Under the pieces are notes generated by a model. It had not been told where the DNA came from. It saw only the letters and a list, made by a program, of their open reading frames with translations, and searched no databases. A DNA stretch of 64,000 bases from Lactobacillus sp. GTDB taxonomy: Bacteria > Bacillota > Bacilli > Lactobacillales > Lactobacillaceae. Position 1 is the stretch's first letter; every line of letters starts with the position of its first letter. The stretch covers positions 248,001-312,000 of the forward strand of contig JAKVKU010000001.1 in the NCBI GenBank assembly GCA_022484695.1. The letters are read 5' to 3'. Positions 43,146-51,753 of the stretch are shown one piece after another. The translations under genes were made by a program, and so were the position numbers.

Positions 43146-44504
43146 GTGAACTATCGCGAAGAAAAAGATGCCCTGGGCATGGTCCGCATCCCCGAATCGG
43201 TTTTATGGGGTCCCCAGACCCAACGGAGCTTTGAAAACTTCAAAATCGGCCCCAAGATGCCCTACGCCGTCATCAAAGCCCTGATCACCATCAAACTATA
43301 CGCCGCCAAAGTCAACCAAGACCTGGGTGTCCTGGCCCCGGCCAAAGCGAACCTGATCGTGGCCACTTGTGAAAAACTGCTGCAAGGCGACTATCAAGCC
43401 GCTTTTCCCTTAGTGGTCTACCAAACCGGCAGTGGGACCCAAACCAATATGAATGTCAATGAAGTCATTGTTCACCTGGCTAAAACCATCGATAGCAGCA
43501 TCCCCCTACATCCCAATGACGATGTGAACCACAGCCAAAGCTCTAACGACGTATTTCCCACCGCCATGATGATCACTGCCAGCCTGGCCCTGCCCCCCTT
43601 ATTGCAAAGCCTCACCGCCGCCCGGCAAACCCTGGCCCAAAAAGCTGAAGCCTTTAAGGACGTGATCAAAATTGGCCGGACTCACTTACAAGACGCCACG
43701 CCCCTGACGGTGGGCCAAGAACTCAGCGGCTACGAATCAGCCCTGGCCCATGACCAACACTACTTAGAAGCTCTGCAGGCCACCTTGTTGGAACTGCCCA
43801 TTGGCGGCACGGCGGTGGGCACCGGGTTAAATGCCCCGGCTGGTTTTGATGCCAAAGTGACCCAGGCGTTGGCCGCCCACTATCACTTGGCCTTTGTCCC
43901 GGCCCCCAATAAGTTTCAAGGCCTGGCCAACCATAGCGGCCTGACCGTGGTCCACGGGGCTTTAAAAACCTTAGCGGCGGATTTAGTAAAAATTGGCAAT
44001 GACCTGCGTTTCTTGGCTTCCGGTCCCCGGGCCGGTTATGGGGAATTTCAGATCCCTGCCAACGAACCGGGCTCGTCCATCATGCCTGGGAAGGTGAACC
44101 CCACCCAAATCGAAGCCTTGACCATGGTTTGTGCCCGGGTCTTGGGCAATGACACCACCATAGGCTTTGCGGCCAGTCAGGGGAATTTTGAATTAAACGT
44201 CTATAAACCCGTGATCATCGCCACCTTTTTAGAAAGTGTCACTTTGTTGACCGAAGTCATCGCCTCGGTGGATACCCACTTGCTAAAGGGCTTAAAGGTC
44301 AATCCGGCCCGCATGGCCCAATTGCTGAAGCATTCCCTGATGACGGTCACCGCTTTGACGCCCCATATCGGCTATGCCAAGAGTGCACAAATCGCCCAAA
44401 CGGCGCAAAAAGAAGGCACCACCTTAAAAGATGCTGCCTTGAAATTGCATTATGTGACGGCTGAAGAATTTGATACTTGGCTGGATTTCAAAAAAATGGT
44501 TTAA
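43146..44504 (+). CDS. fumC: Fumarate hydratase, class II
   Basis: A 452-aa fumarase/aspartase superfamily enzyme interconverting fumarate and malate. Motifs: TGSGTQTNMNVNEV, HPNDDVNHSQSSNDVFPTA, GRTHLQDATPLTVGQE and the signature GSSIMPGKVNPTQ. The HPNDDVN pattern favours fumarase over aspartase. GTG start after TTGGAGA. In lactobacilli it serves the reductive malate-fumarate-succinate branch. It overlaps the convergent nitroreductase by four bases. Confidence 0.93.
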   Translation: MNYREEKDALGMVRIPESVLWGPQTQRSFENFKIGPKMPYAVIKALITIKLYAAKVNQDLGVLAPAKANLIVATCEKLLQGDYQAAFPLVVYQTGSGTQTNMNVNEVIVHLAKTIDSSIPLHPNDDVNHSQSSNDVFPTAMMITASLALPPLLQSLTAARQTLAQKAEAFKDVIKIGRTHLQDATPLTVGQELSGYESALAHDQHYLEALQATLLELPIGGTAVGTGLNAPAGFDAKVTQALAAHYHLAFVPAPNKFQGLANHSGLTVVHGALKTLAADLVKIGNDLRFLASGPRAGYGEFQIPANEPGSSIMPGKVNPTQIEALTMVCARVLGNDTTIGFAASQGNFELNVYKPVIIATFLESVTLLTEVIASVDTHLLKGLKVNPARMAQLLKHSLMTVTALTPHIGYAKSAQIAQTAQKEGTTLKDAALKLHYVTAEEFDTWLDFKKMV

Positions 44505-45277
44505 TCCGGATCCTTCACCAAAAAGCCCTGCTTGTGGAGAATGTGGAGAATCTCGATGCGTTTGCCCGGTTGGGCCATCAAGGAGCGCTGCACTTGGTTC
44601 GTGAAAGTATCCACCCGGCGATGAGCATCTCTTAAGTCATAGTATTCATGGACCCGGGCGTCGTAGTCCTTTAATTCAGGGACGATAGGGGTTTTTAATT
44701 GGTACTGATTTTCAAAATGCATGAATTCTTCTGGTAAGCGGGGTTTTAATTGGGGCGCTTGATCGGGATAGCCCAGGGCTAAGCCCAAAACGGGGAAGGT
44801 GAGTTTAGGCAGGCCCAATAAGTCGATGATTTGTTGGGGATCATTTAAAATACTGCCTAAGATAACGGCCCCTAACCCCAGACTTTCCGCCGCATTGACC
44901 GTGTTTTGGACGGCTAAGGTGGCGTCGGCTAAGCCGGCAAATAATTTGTCGGCACTGCCTAAGCGATTTTCTGCCTGGCCTTTTTCCTGACCGATTTGTA
45001 AATTACGATACTGGTCCACCACGAAAATGAATAAATGGCCATTTTCAGCCACATAGGGCTGGCCGGAGACTTCGGCGATGGCTTGTTTGATGTGGGGATC
45101 GGTGACACTGATGAGGCTAAAAGCCTGGAGAAATTGGGAACTGGAAGTGTGTCGGGCCACATCTACCAGGGTGTTGATAGTGGTGTGGTCTAGATCTATA
45201 CGTTGAAACGCCCGAATGGTTTTGTGTTTCAATTGGCGTTGAATCGTGGGATTGATTGATTCATTAAGTGGTTCCAT
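44501..45277 (-). CDS. NfsA-type nitroreductase / flavin reductase
   Basis: A 258-aa FMN-dependent oxidoreductase. The N-terminal HKTIRAF..., SSSQFLQAFSLI, the middle AAESLGLGAVILGSIL and VLGLALGYPD are hallmarks of the NfsA/FRP group, which reduces flavins, nitro compounds and quinones with NADPH. Length fits NfsA (about 240-250 aa). Substrate not predictable. Confidence 0.87.
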   Translation of the reverse strand: MEPLNESINPTIQRQLKHKTIRAFQRIDLDHTTINTLVDVARHTSSSQFLQAFSLISVTDPHIKQAIAEVSGQPYVAENGHLFIFVVDQYRNLQIGQEKGQAENRLGSADKLFAGLADATLAVQNTVNAAESLGLGAVILGSILNDPQQIIDLLGLPKLTFPVLGLALGYPDQAPQLKPRLPEEFMHFENQYQLKTPIVPELKDYDARVHEYYDLRDAHRRVDTFTNQVQRSLMAQPGKRIEILHILHKQGFLVKDPD

Positions 45278-45338
45278 GTTTTTAAAACTCCTTTATTTGA
45301 TTTGCAAGGCAGTGAACGATTGCGTGTTTGACGTTTGA

Positions 45339-45986
45339 CTATGGTTTGTGTGCCCCATGTCCATAAGCATACAACAAAAGACCCGCCTTGGTCCAGATAG
45401 CCATGTAAACGTCTTCAATGGTTTCATTTTGGGCCTGGAGTTGGTCCTGTAACCAGGCCTCATCCTTGTCGATCAGGTCCAGGGCATCAAAGTCAATGCG
45501 GCCGTCCAAAATAATGGGGTATTGAAAGCTTTTATCCCCCTTTAAAGTCACGGTGACTTGGCCGTTTTGCTCTAACACCGCCCGTTTCACCTGATGGATA
45601 TCAATTACGCCAGCGTTACGCAGCTTAAAGGACAGGTCATAGGCGGACAACCCCCGACTGGCGGCTTGTTCCACCAAAATCTGGCCGTTATAGACCACCG
45701 TTACGGACTGGCCATCGATAAATTTTTTCATGATCGTGTAGTGGTTGGTCAAAAAGCGGGTGACAAAGATGATCAACGTCCAGATTAAAAGGACCGCGAA
45801 AAATTGCAAGAGGGTGATGTCTTGGTTATAAATCATCCCCCCAATGACGCCACCTAACACGTAGTTTTGCAGCTGGTCTAAGGCGTTGGTGGGGGCGAGA
45901 TTGCCCTTACCCGCCAAATTGATTTGGATCACAATGGTTAAAAAGCCCAGGATTAATTTCAGGGCCACGTCGGAATAACTAAACAT
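45339..45986 (-). CDS. DUF421 membrane protein (YetF/YrbG-like)
   Basis: A 215-aa protein with three N-terminal helices (about 8-85) and a cytosolic alpha/beta domain with VTVVYNGQILVEQAASRGLSAYDLSFKLRNAGV, diagnostic for DUF421. It lies 12 bases after the DUF3290 gene; the two families are a conserved pair in lactobacilli. Function unknown. Confidence 0.88.
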   Translation of the reverse strand: MFSYSDVALKLILGFLTIVIQINLAGKGNLAPTNALDQLQNYVLGGVIGGMIYNQDITLLQFFAVLLIWTLIIFVTRFLTNHYTIMKKFIDGQSVTVVYNGQILVEQAASRGLSAYDLSFKLRNAGVIDIHQVKRAVLEQNGQVTVTLKGDKSFQYPIILDGRIDFDALDLIDKDEAWLQDQLQAQNETIEDVYMAIWTKAGLLLYAYGHGAHKP

Positions 45987-45998
45987 AATCTTACCGCC

Positions 45999-46457
45999 TT
46001 ACTTAGGATCGTAGCTAATTTTAGAATTAATGAGCGCCGTTTTGGTGAGCTCATAACTAGAGATACTGGCATCGTTGTTAAATTTCACACTGTAAAAATT
46101 AGTGCCCACTTTAACGATCATGCCGCTGGAGAGGTTTTGCTGATTGGTGGCAATTTTTCCCGGGGTGGTGTGCTGGGCCTTGGCCACACTTTGCATAAAG
46201 CGCACCACCTGATTGGAGTTGTTAAAGCCCGTCCTAGTTTCTTGCCAGTGGCCGGTTTGTACCGTGACGAATAACAACGTTGATAAAATAAAAATAATCA
46301 ATAACTCCCGGTTCTTGGAATTATTTCGTTGTCGCAAATAAGCGATCAAGGTAATGATCAATAAAATCGCGGATAAAATAATTAGGCCAAAACGTAAGTA
46401 AATGATGCGGTTGGTTTCATGATTTTGAAAATATTGATAAGTCCACATTGTGGTCAT
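45999..46457 (-). CDS. DUF3290 membrane protein
   Basis: A 152-aa protein with two to three N-terminal helices and an extracytoplasmic C-terminal domain (HTTPGKIATNQQNLSSGMIVKVGTNFYSVKF). ATG 46457 follows GGGAGG by ten bases; the 18 extra codons of the longer frame run through that site. It forms a two-gene unit with DUF421. Confidence 0.82.
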   Translation of the reverse strand: MTTMWTYQYFQNHETNRIIYLRFGLIILSAILLIITLIAYLRQRNNSKNRELLIIFILSTLLFVTVQTGHWQETRTGFNNSNQVVRFMQSVAKAQHTTPGKIATNQQNLSSGMIVKVGTNFYSVKFNNDASISSYELTKTALINSKISYDPK

Positions 46458-46556
46458 ATAAACAAGTCCTCCCATAAGAATTACGTATATTATATAATAC
46501 AATTTACGCAAGCGCCTAGGCCAATACTAATCAAAGTAGCCCATCAGGCCATTGAC

Positions 46557-46643
46557 TTGTTATAATAGAGTTAAGTTGTTATAACTGATTGTATAAAAGC
46601 AATGGGAGCCAACCCGACGCAATACTGCTGTGGGGCTGGCTCC
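46557..46643 (+). promoter_or_regulatory. Extended -10 promoter and leader hairpin of the CDF operon
   Basis: TGTTATAAT (46558-46566) is an extended -10 box without a good -35. TTGTTATAA is repeated at about 46557 and 46576, suggesting an operator. A strong hairpin GGGAGCCA...TGGCTCCC spans 46603-46643 in the leader; it has no T-run. It does not match the NiCo or yybP-ykoY riboswitch layout as I know them. Confidence 0.5.
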
Positions 46644-46667
46644 CCGGCGTTTATGGGGGTAATCGTT

Positions 46668-47879
46668 ATGATTAATCTAATTATTAACTGGTCCGATCAA
46701 CGCTTCAAAGATCGGCAGCCTGAAGATCGACGGGAGGGCTATGGCCTAGTATCTGGTTGTGTGGGCCTGGTCACCAACATCTTTTTGGCAGTTTTCAAGG
46801 TAATGATTGGCTTAATTTCAGGTTCCGTTTCTATCATGGCCGATGCATTAAACAGTGTCACCGATACATTTTCGTCGATTTTGACCCTCGTAGGGTTTAA
46901 AATGAGTGCTAAAAAGCCCGACGAAGACCATCCCTACGGCCACCAACGCTACGAATATATCAGCGGGCTCTTCATTGCCATCTTGTTATTATTCGTGGGC
47001 CTACAGTTTCTAAAAGACTCCTTCTTGAAGATCCTCAAGCCCGAAGACGTGCAAATCTCAGCACTAGTCATCGTTATTTTAGTCCTGTCCATCTTCATCA
47101 AGTTATGGCAAAACTTCTTTTACATTAAAATTGGCAACCACATCGATTCCGACACCCTGAAGGCCACGGCCAAGGATTCCTTAATGGACGTGTTGACCAC
47201 CAGCGCGATTTTGCTATCCTCCTTATTATTTCAGTTCTGGCATATCAATGTGGATGGCTGGGTCGGTGTGTTAGTTGCTTTATATATCACCTATAGCGGT
47301 TTAGGCATGCTCAGGGGCTTTATTAACGAGTTGTTGGGCAATCGGCCCAGTGATGCTGAAGTCGAGCGTATGACCCATGAATTAGAGCGTTACAAGCAGA
47401 TCCTGGGCTTTCATGACCTGCGGATCTACAACTATGGTCCCAATGCCGTCTTTGCCACGGTGGATGTGGAAATTGACAGCAATTGGACCCTGGATCATGC
47501 CCATGAAGTCATCGACGATATCGAACGGGATTTTAAAAAACGCCTGAACGTCATTTTAGTGGCCCACATGGATCCCATCGATTTGACCAACCGCCACTAC
47601 AACAAGATCCATCGGGCCATTAAAGACATCGTGGCGGCCTATGACTTAGACCTGCACACCCATGATTTTCACGTGGAGGAAACGCGCACCGGGGAACTGG
47701 TTCAATTTGACGTGGTGGTGCCCCACAATATCGGCATCCCCGATGATGTTTTAAATCACCGCATCACCCGGGATCTGGAAAAAGATTTTCCCAAATTACG
47801 CACGCAAATAAATTTTGACCACAATTACATCGGCGAAGATCAAAGCAGATTTACAGAGGCTGATTCTAAGCCGCATTAG
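46668..47879 (+). CDS. Cation diffusion facilitator (CDF) transporter
   Basis: A 403-aa metal/H+ antiporter with six helices. SIMADALNSVTDTFSS and DEDHPYGHQRYEY hold the Asp/His metal site, and DTLKATAKDSLMDVLTTSAIL the second one. A cytosolic domain and an extra C-terminal 90 residues follow, as in manganese-type MntE-like members. ATG 46668 follows GGGGGT. It is first of three genes; Mn, Zn or Fe are plausible substrates. Confidence 0.9.
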   Translation: MINLIINWSDQRFKDRQPEDRREGYGLVSGCVGLVTNIFLAVFKVMIGLISGSVSIMADALNSVTDTFSSILTLVGFKMSAKKPDEDHPYGHQRYEYISGLFIAILLLFVGLQFLKDSFLKILKPEDVQISALVIVILVLSIFIKLWQNFFYIKIGNHIDSDTLKATAKDSLMDVLTTSAILLSSLLFQFWHINVDGWVGVLVALYITYSGLGMLRGFINELLGNRPSDAEVERMTHELERYKQILGFHDLRIYNYGPNAVFATVDVEIDSNWTLDHAHEVIDDIERDFKKRLNVILVAHMDPIDLTNRHYNKIHRAIKDIVAAYDLDLHTHDFHVEETRTGELVQFDVVVPHNIGIPDDVLNHRITRDLEKDFPKLRTQINFDHNYIGEDQSRFTEADSKPH

Positions 47880-47890
47880 GAGGATTTCAC

Positions 47891-48970
47891 GTGACAGTCA
47901 ACGGATATCCAATGCCCATCGCAGTTTTTTTACTCCCAGCTTTTTTTCTGATCATCTTTCTAGGTTTTTGGTTGCGGGATAAACGGCGCTTGATCAATGG
48001 CATCTGGTTCAATCTATTTTTAATTAGTTTTGTGGGGACCTTGGGGCTTTACTTAGCGAGTCTAGGCAACGAAACCCTTAACTGGGTCTTGCTCATGGCC
48101 GTGGCCCTTGTGGTTGGGATCGGCTTGTTGGTGTTCTTGTTCATGGCCTTTTTATTGCTATGGAATGCCCGCATCGTTTGGAAAAGAGAAGCCCATACCC
48201 TGGGCAATAGCTTGACCTTGGTTTTAGGCTTAGGGTTATTGGCCCTGTGGCTGGTGAATATCTTCGCCCCCCAGCGCTTTTTGCCGGAGTGGGTCAATAC
48301 CTTGTTAGCAATTTTCCCCTTTATCGTGTTTTATGTATTGGCTTCTTTTTACAATTACTTAACCACATTGGTGCTCTACCAATTCAACCATCCCCGGCTC
48401 AACCAAGACTACATCATCGTTTTAGGGGCCGGGCTGCTCCATGGCAATCAGGTCTCGCCGTTATTAGCGTCTCGGATCAATCGGGCCATTACTTTTTATG
48501 ACAAACAGCGCCAAAAGGGCAAAACGCCCCCAAAGCTGGTCTTTTCCGGCGGCCAGGGGGGCGATGAGTCTAAATCCGAAGGGGCGGCCATGCAGGCTTT
48601 TGCCATTGCCCAGGGCATCCCGGCCCAAGACACTTTAGCCGAAGTTCAGTCTAAAAATACCCTGGAAAATATGCGCTTTTCAAAAAATGTGATTCAACAG
48701 GACGCCCAAAAGCCGGCGGCCGACTGTAACATCATTTTTGCCACCAACAACTACCATACCTTCAGAGCAGGGATGTACGCCCGGCAAGCGGGACTAAAAG
48801 CCGATGGCATCGGCAGCCGCACCTCCAAATACTTCTTGCCCAACGCCGTTATCCGGGAATATTTAGCCGTTTTCTTAATGAAAAAACGCCAGCATATCCT
48901 GGTTATCGGGGCGATGTTGTTCCTGGACTTGCTGGCCACCGGGATCTTTGCTTGGATTTTAGGGAGATAA
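47891..48970 (+). CDS. YdcF/SanA-type DUF218 membrane protein
   Basis: A 359-aa protein. Residues 1-150 hold four to five membrane helices; the C-terminal DUF218 domain has DYIIVLGAGL, PPKLVFSGGQGGDE, SEGAAMQAFAIAQGIP and TNNYHTFRAGMYARQAG. The family is tied to envelope integrity, possibly handling lipid-linked precursors. GTG start after AGGAGG. A last helix ends the protein. Confidence 0.85.
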   Translation: MTVNGYPMPIAVFLLPAFFLIIFLGFWLRDKRRLINGIWFNLFLISFVGTLGLYLASLGNETLNWVLLMAVALVVGIGLLVFLFMAFLLLWNARIVWKREAHTLGNSLTLVLGLGLLALWLVNIFAPQRFLPEWVNTLLAIFPFIVFYVLASFYNYLTTLVLYQFNHPRLNQDYIIVLGAGLLHGNQVSPLLASRINRAITFYDKQRQKGKTPPKLVFSGGQGGDESKSEGAAMQAFAIAQGIPAQDTLAEVQSKNTLENMRFSKNVIQQDAQKPAADCNIIFATNNYHTFRAGMYARQAGLKADGIGSRTSKYFLPNAVIREYLAVFLMKKRQHILVIGAMLFLDLLATGIFAWILGR

Positions 48971-48973
48971 TGA

Positions 48974-50215
48974 ATGAAATTTACAAAAGCCGAAAAAAGT
49001 TGGGTGATGTATGACTGGGCCAACTCGGCCTATGGCATTGTCATCGTCACCGCGATTTTACCCATTTACTTTAAAAGTGTGGCCCAAGCAGACGGCCTAG
49101 CCGCCACCACCGCCACGGCCTATTGGGGTTATGCCAATTCCGTGGGCACTTTGATCATCTCCTTATTGGCGCCCTTATTAGGGGCCATTGCCGATTATCA
49201 GGGCTACAAAAAGAAATTATTCAATTTTTTTAATCTAGTGGCCATTACCGCCACCTTATTGTTGACCTTTGTCCCCGCCAGTGCCTGGCAGTGGCTGTTG
49301 ATCATCTTTGTGATCTCCACCGTAGGCTACGCCGGGGCCAATATTTTCTATGATGGCTTTTTGACCGATGTGGCCGCCCCCGAGCGCTTAGACCGGGTGT
49401 CCGCCCAGGGCTACAGTATGGGTTATCTAGGCGGTGTCATCCCCTTTGTGATCATCATGCTGCTGCAGCTCACCAAGGGCTTTGGCGTCTTGAGTGCCAC
49501 AGGTATCGTGAAATTTGGCTTCATCATGACCACATTATGGTGGATCATCTTCTCCATTCCCCTGATGAAAAATGTGGACCAGCAACACTTCTTGCCCCCC
49601 GTTACCCAGCCAATATCCGCGGCCTGGCACCGGGTAGTGGCCACGTTTAAGACCGTTTGGCGGGATAAAAATATCGTCTGGTTTTTAGCGGCTTATTTCT
49701 TCTATATCGACGGGGTGGATACGATCTTCAAAATGGCCACCGCCGTGGGGAGTGATTTTGGTCTGTCCATGACCCATTTGATGTTAATATTATTACTGGT
49801 CCAAGCCATCGCCGTACCATTTTCCATCCTCTTTGGCCGCTTGGCCCAGCGCATTGGCACCAAATACGCCATTGGCATTGCCCTGGGAATTTACGTGGTG
49901 ATCTGTATTTGGGGTTACTTCATGCAACGGGAGTTGGATTTTTGGATCTTGGCCTTCCTAGTGGGGACCGCCCAAGGGGGGATCCAAGCCTTGAGCCGCT
50001 CCCATTACGCCAAAATCATCCCCAGTGACAAGGCCAACGAATACTTTGGGATTTATAACATCTTCGGGAAGTTCTCCGCCATCATTGGCCCGGCCATGTT
50101 CGGGATCTTTACCCAACTCACCGGCCAGACCCGCGTAGGGATTTTAAGTTTAGTGCTATTGTTCGTGGTGGGGAGTTTGTTATTTATCAAGGTTCCCCGC
50201 ATCGAAAAAGCCTAA
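48974..50215 (+). CDS. MFS transporter, UMF1 family
   Basis: A 413-aa protein with about 12 helices. The start KSWVMYDWANSAYGIVIVTAILPIYF and GTAQGGIQALSRSHYAKIIPSDKANEYFGIYNIFGKFSAIIGPA are signatures of the UMF1/Atg22-like group. The substrate is unknown; amino acid or metabolite efflux has been proposed for relatives. It starts three bases after the YdcF-like stop. Confidence 0.9.
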   Translation: MKFTKAEKSWVMYDWANSAYGIVIVTAILPIYFKSVAQADGLAATTATAYWGYANSVGTLIISLLAPLLGAIADYQGYKKKLFNFFNLVAITATLLLTFVPASAWQWLLIIFVISTVGYAGANIFYDGFLTDVAAPERLDRVSAQGYSMGYLGGVIPFVIIMLLQLTKGFGVLSATGIVKFGFIMTTLWWIIFSIPLMKNVDQQHFLPPVTQPISAAWHRVVATFKTVWRDKNIVWFLAAYFFYIDGVDTIFKMATAVGSDFGLSMTHLMLILLLVQAIAVPFSILFGRLAQRIGTKYAIGIALGIYVVICIWGYFMQRELDFWILAFLVGTAQGGIQALSRSHYAKIIPSDKANEYFGIYNIFGKFSAIIGPAMFGIFTQLTGQTRVGILSLVLLFVVGSLLFIKVPRIEKA

Positions 50216-50238
50216 CGTTTAAAACTGAGAAGCAATTG

Positions 50239-50277
50239 AAGCCAGTCATAGCGGTCAAAGCCGTTATGGCTATTTTT
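50239..50277 (+). terminator. Terminator of the CDF operon
   Basis: AGCC...ATAGCGG pairs with CCGTTATGGCT, followed by ATTTTTAT. Confidence 0.75.
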
Positions 50278-50289
50278 ATGTCTGGCCAC

Positions 50290-50318
50290 AAAAAAACCTG
50301 CCGACAGTTTCGGCAGGT
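50290..50318 (-). terminator. Terminator of the CNNM gene
   Basis: ACCTGCCGA/TCGGCAGGT stem with a 4-5 base loop; on the minus strand followed by seven T. Confidence 0.85.
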
Positions 50319-50325
50319 CGCAGGT

Positions 50326-51714
50326 TTAAGCATCTTCAGGGTTGGGGGCGTCGTTGACCCGCTCCGCAATGGCATCGGGATTATGGGGCAGGTCCTCATG
50401 AACCGTGACTTCAAACCAGTTCACGTAGGCGTGTTCATAATCCACCACTTTAAATTCAAAATGGTCGATGTCAATGATGCTATCTAATTTCAAATCTGGA
50501 TAATTATCAATGATATAGCCGGCCACCGTGGTGGCTTCGGAATCTTCAAAACTTGCGATTTTACTGTGGAAATACCGCTCAAAATCATAAAGGGTGGTCT
50601 TCCCACTGACTTTAAAGACCTTTTCCGATTGCTTGATGATGTATTCATCGGATACGTCATCGATTTCATCTTTAACGGTCCCAAAGAGTTCTTCGTAAAT
50701 ATCCTTATCGGTAACGATCCCACTGGTACCGCCGTATTCATCCACCACCACAACGATGGGGGTTTGGCGTTTGATCATTTGGTTCAAGATATCTTGAATG
50801 GGCATACTTTCGGGGACGGTGATGATGGAGCGCAACAAGCGGCTGATGCCCACTTTGCCGTCCACCTGGTCTTGGCGGACCAAGTCGTAGGCGTAAACAT
50901 AGCCTAAAATTTTATCCTTGTCATTTTCCGCCACCACGGGAAAGCGGCTGTAGCCTTGTTGTAGGTAATCCTTGATCACGTCATCCACGGAATCGGTAAT
51001 ATCCACCACATACAAACTGGTCCGGTCCACCATGATATCCTTGGCCACTTTGTCGTTGAGGTCAAAGGCCCGTTGCATGTATAAGTAATCGTTTTGATCC
51101 ATTTGACCACCGGTGACCGACATTTGCGTCAAGCGCAGGATCTCTGATTGGGAGAAGACTTCGTTTTCCTCATCCGCCGGCTTTAGGCCAATCATCTTCA
51201 CGATCCCTAGGGCGGATTTATTCAATAACCACACGAAGGGATAAAAGACGGTATGAAAGGCTTTGAGCGGGGTGACCACCGCCATCAGCATCTTCACGGG
51301 CATATCAATACTGATGTTTTTCGGAACGATTTCGGTGATGACCACTTCTAAGTAAGTCAACACGGCGACCCCTAAAATGGCCCCCACTAAGTTGAGACTT
51401 TGCCCTTGTAACAAATGGGTCCAACCTAAGAAATTCACTAAGACAAAGCGGATGGTATCTTCCCCGATCCACCCTAAGATGATCCCGGTCATACTTGTCC
51501 CAACTTGGGTGGTGGACAGGTATTCGTTGAGGTTTTTAACCATGTGTAAGGCGTTGTTGAGCTTGCGTTTACTTCCGGTGCCGGCTTTCAGACGTTCTTC
51601 TAATTGACTAGCGCGGGTTTGTACTAGGGCAAATTCGGCAGCTACGAAGAATGCGGCTAGGAAGAAAATCACCAATATAATAATAATGTTATTGACCAGC
51701 TGACCTTCGTCCAA
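50326..51714 (-). CDS. CNNM/CorC family transporter (DUF21-CBS-CorC_HlyC)
   Basis: A 462-aa membrane protein: DUF21 transmembrane domain (about 1-195, FFVAAEFALVQTRASQLEERL), two CBS repeats (about 215-335, IMVDRTSLYVVDITDSVDDVI and TPIVVVVDEYGGTSGIVTDKDIYEELFG), and a C-terminal CorC_HlyC domain. Members move or sense Mg2+ and other divalent cations. The hemolysin name in databases is historical. It follows the CAP gene by 39 bases. Confidence 0.93.
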   Translation of the reverse strand: MDEGQLVNNIIIILVIFFLAAFFVAAEFALVQTRASQLEERLKAGTGSKRKLNNALHMVKNLNEYLSTTQVGTSMTGIILGWIGEDTIRFVLVNFLGWTHLLQGQSLNLVGAILGVAVLTYLEVVITEIVPKNISIDMPVKMLMAVVTPLKAFHTVFYPFVWLLNKSALGIVKMIGLKPADEENEVFSQSEILRLTQMSVTGGQMDQNDYLYMQRAFDLNDKVAKDIMVDRTSLYVVDITDSVDDVIKDYLQQGYSRFPVVAENDKDKILGYVYAYDLVRQDQVDGKVGISRLLRSIITVPESMPIQDILNQMIKRQTPIVVVVDEYGGTSGIVTDKDIYEELFGTVKDEIDDVSDEYIIKQSEKVFKVSGKTTLYDFERYFHSKIASFEDSEATTVAGYIIDNYPDLKLDSIIDIDHFEFKVVDYEHAYVNWFEVTVHEDLPHNPDAIAERVNDAPNPEDA

Positions 51715-51753
51715 ATCTATTCCTCATTTCTAAAGACATATTTTTCCTCAAAA

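Noticed and set aside
46603-46643. NiCo or yybP-ykoY riboswitch before the CDF gene
   Set aside because: Only one simple hairpin is present; the four-way junction or the conserved loop pair expected for these classes is absent.
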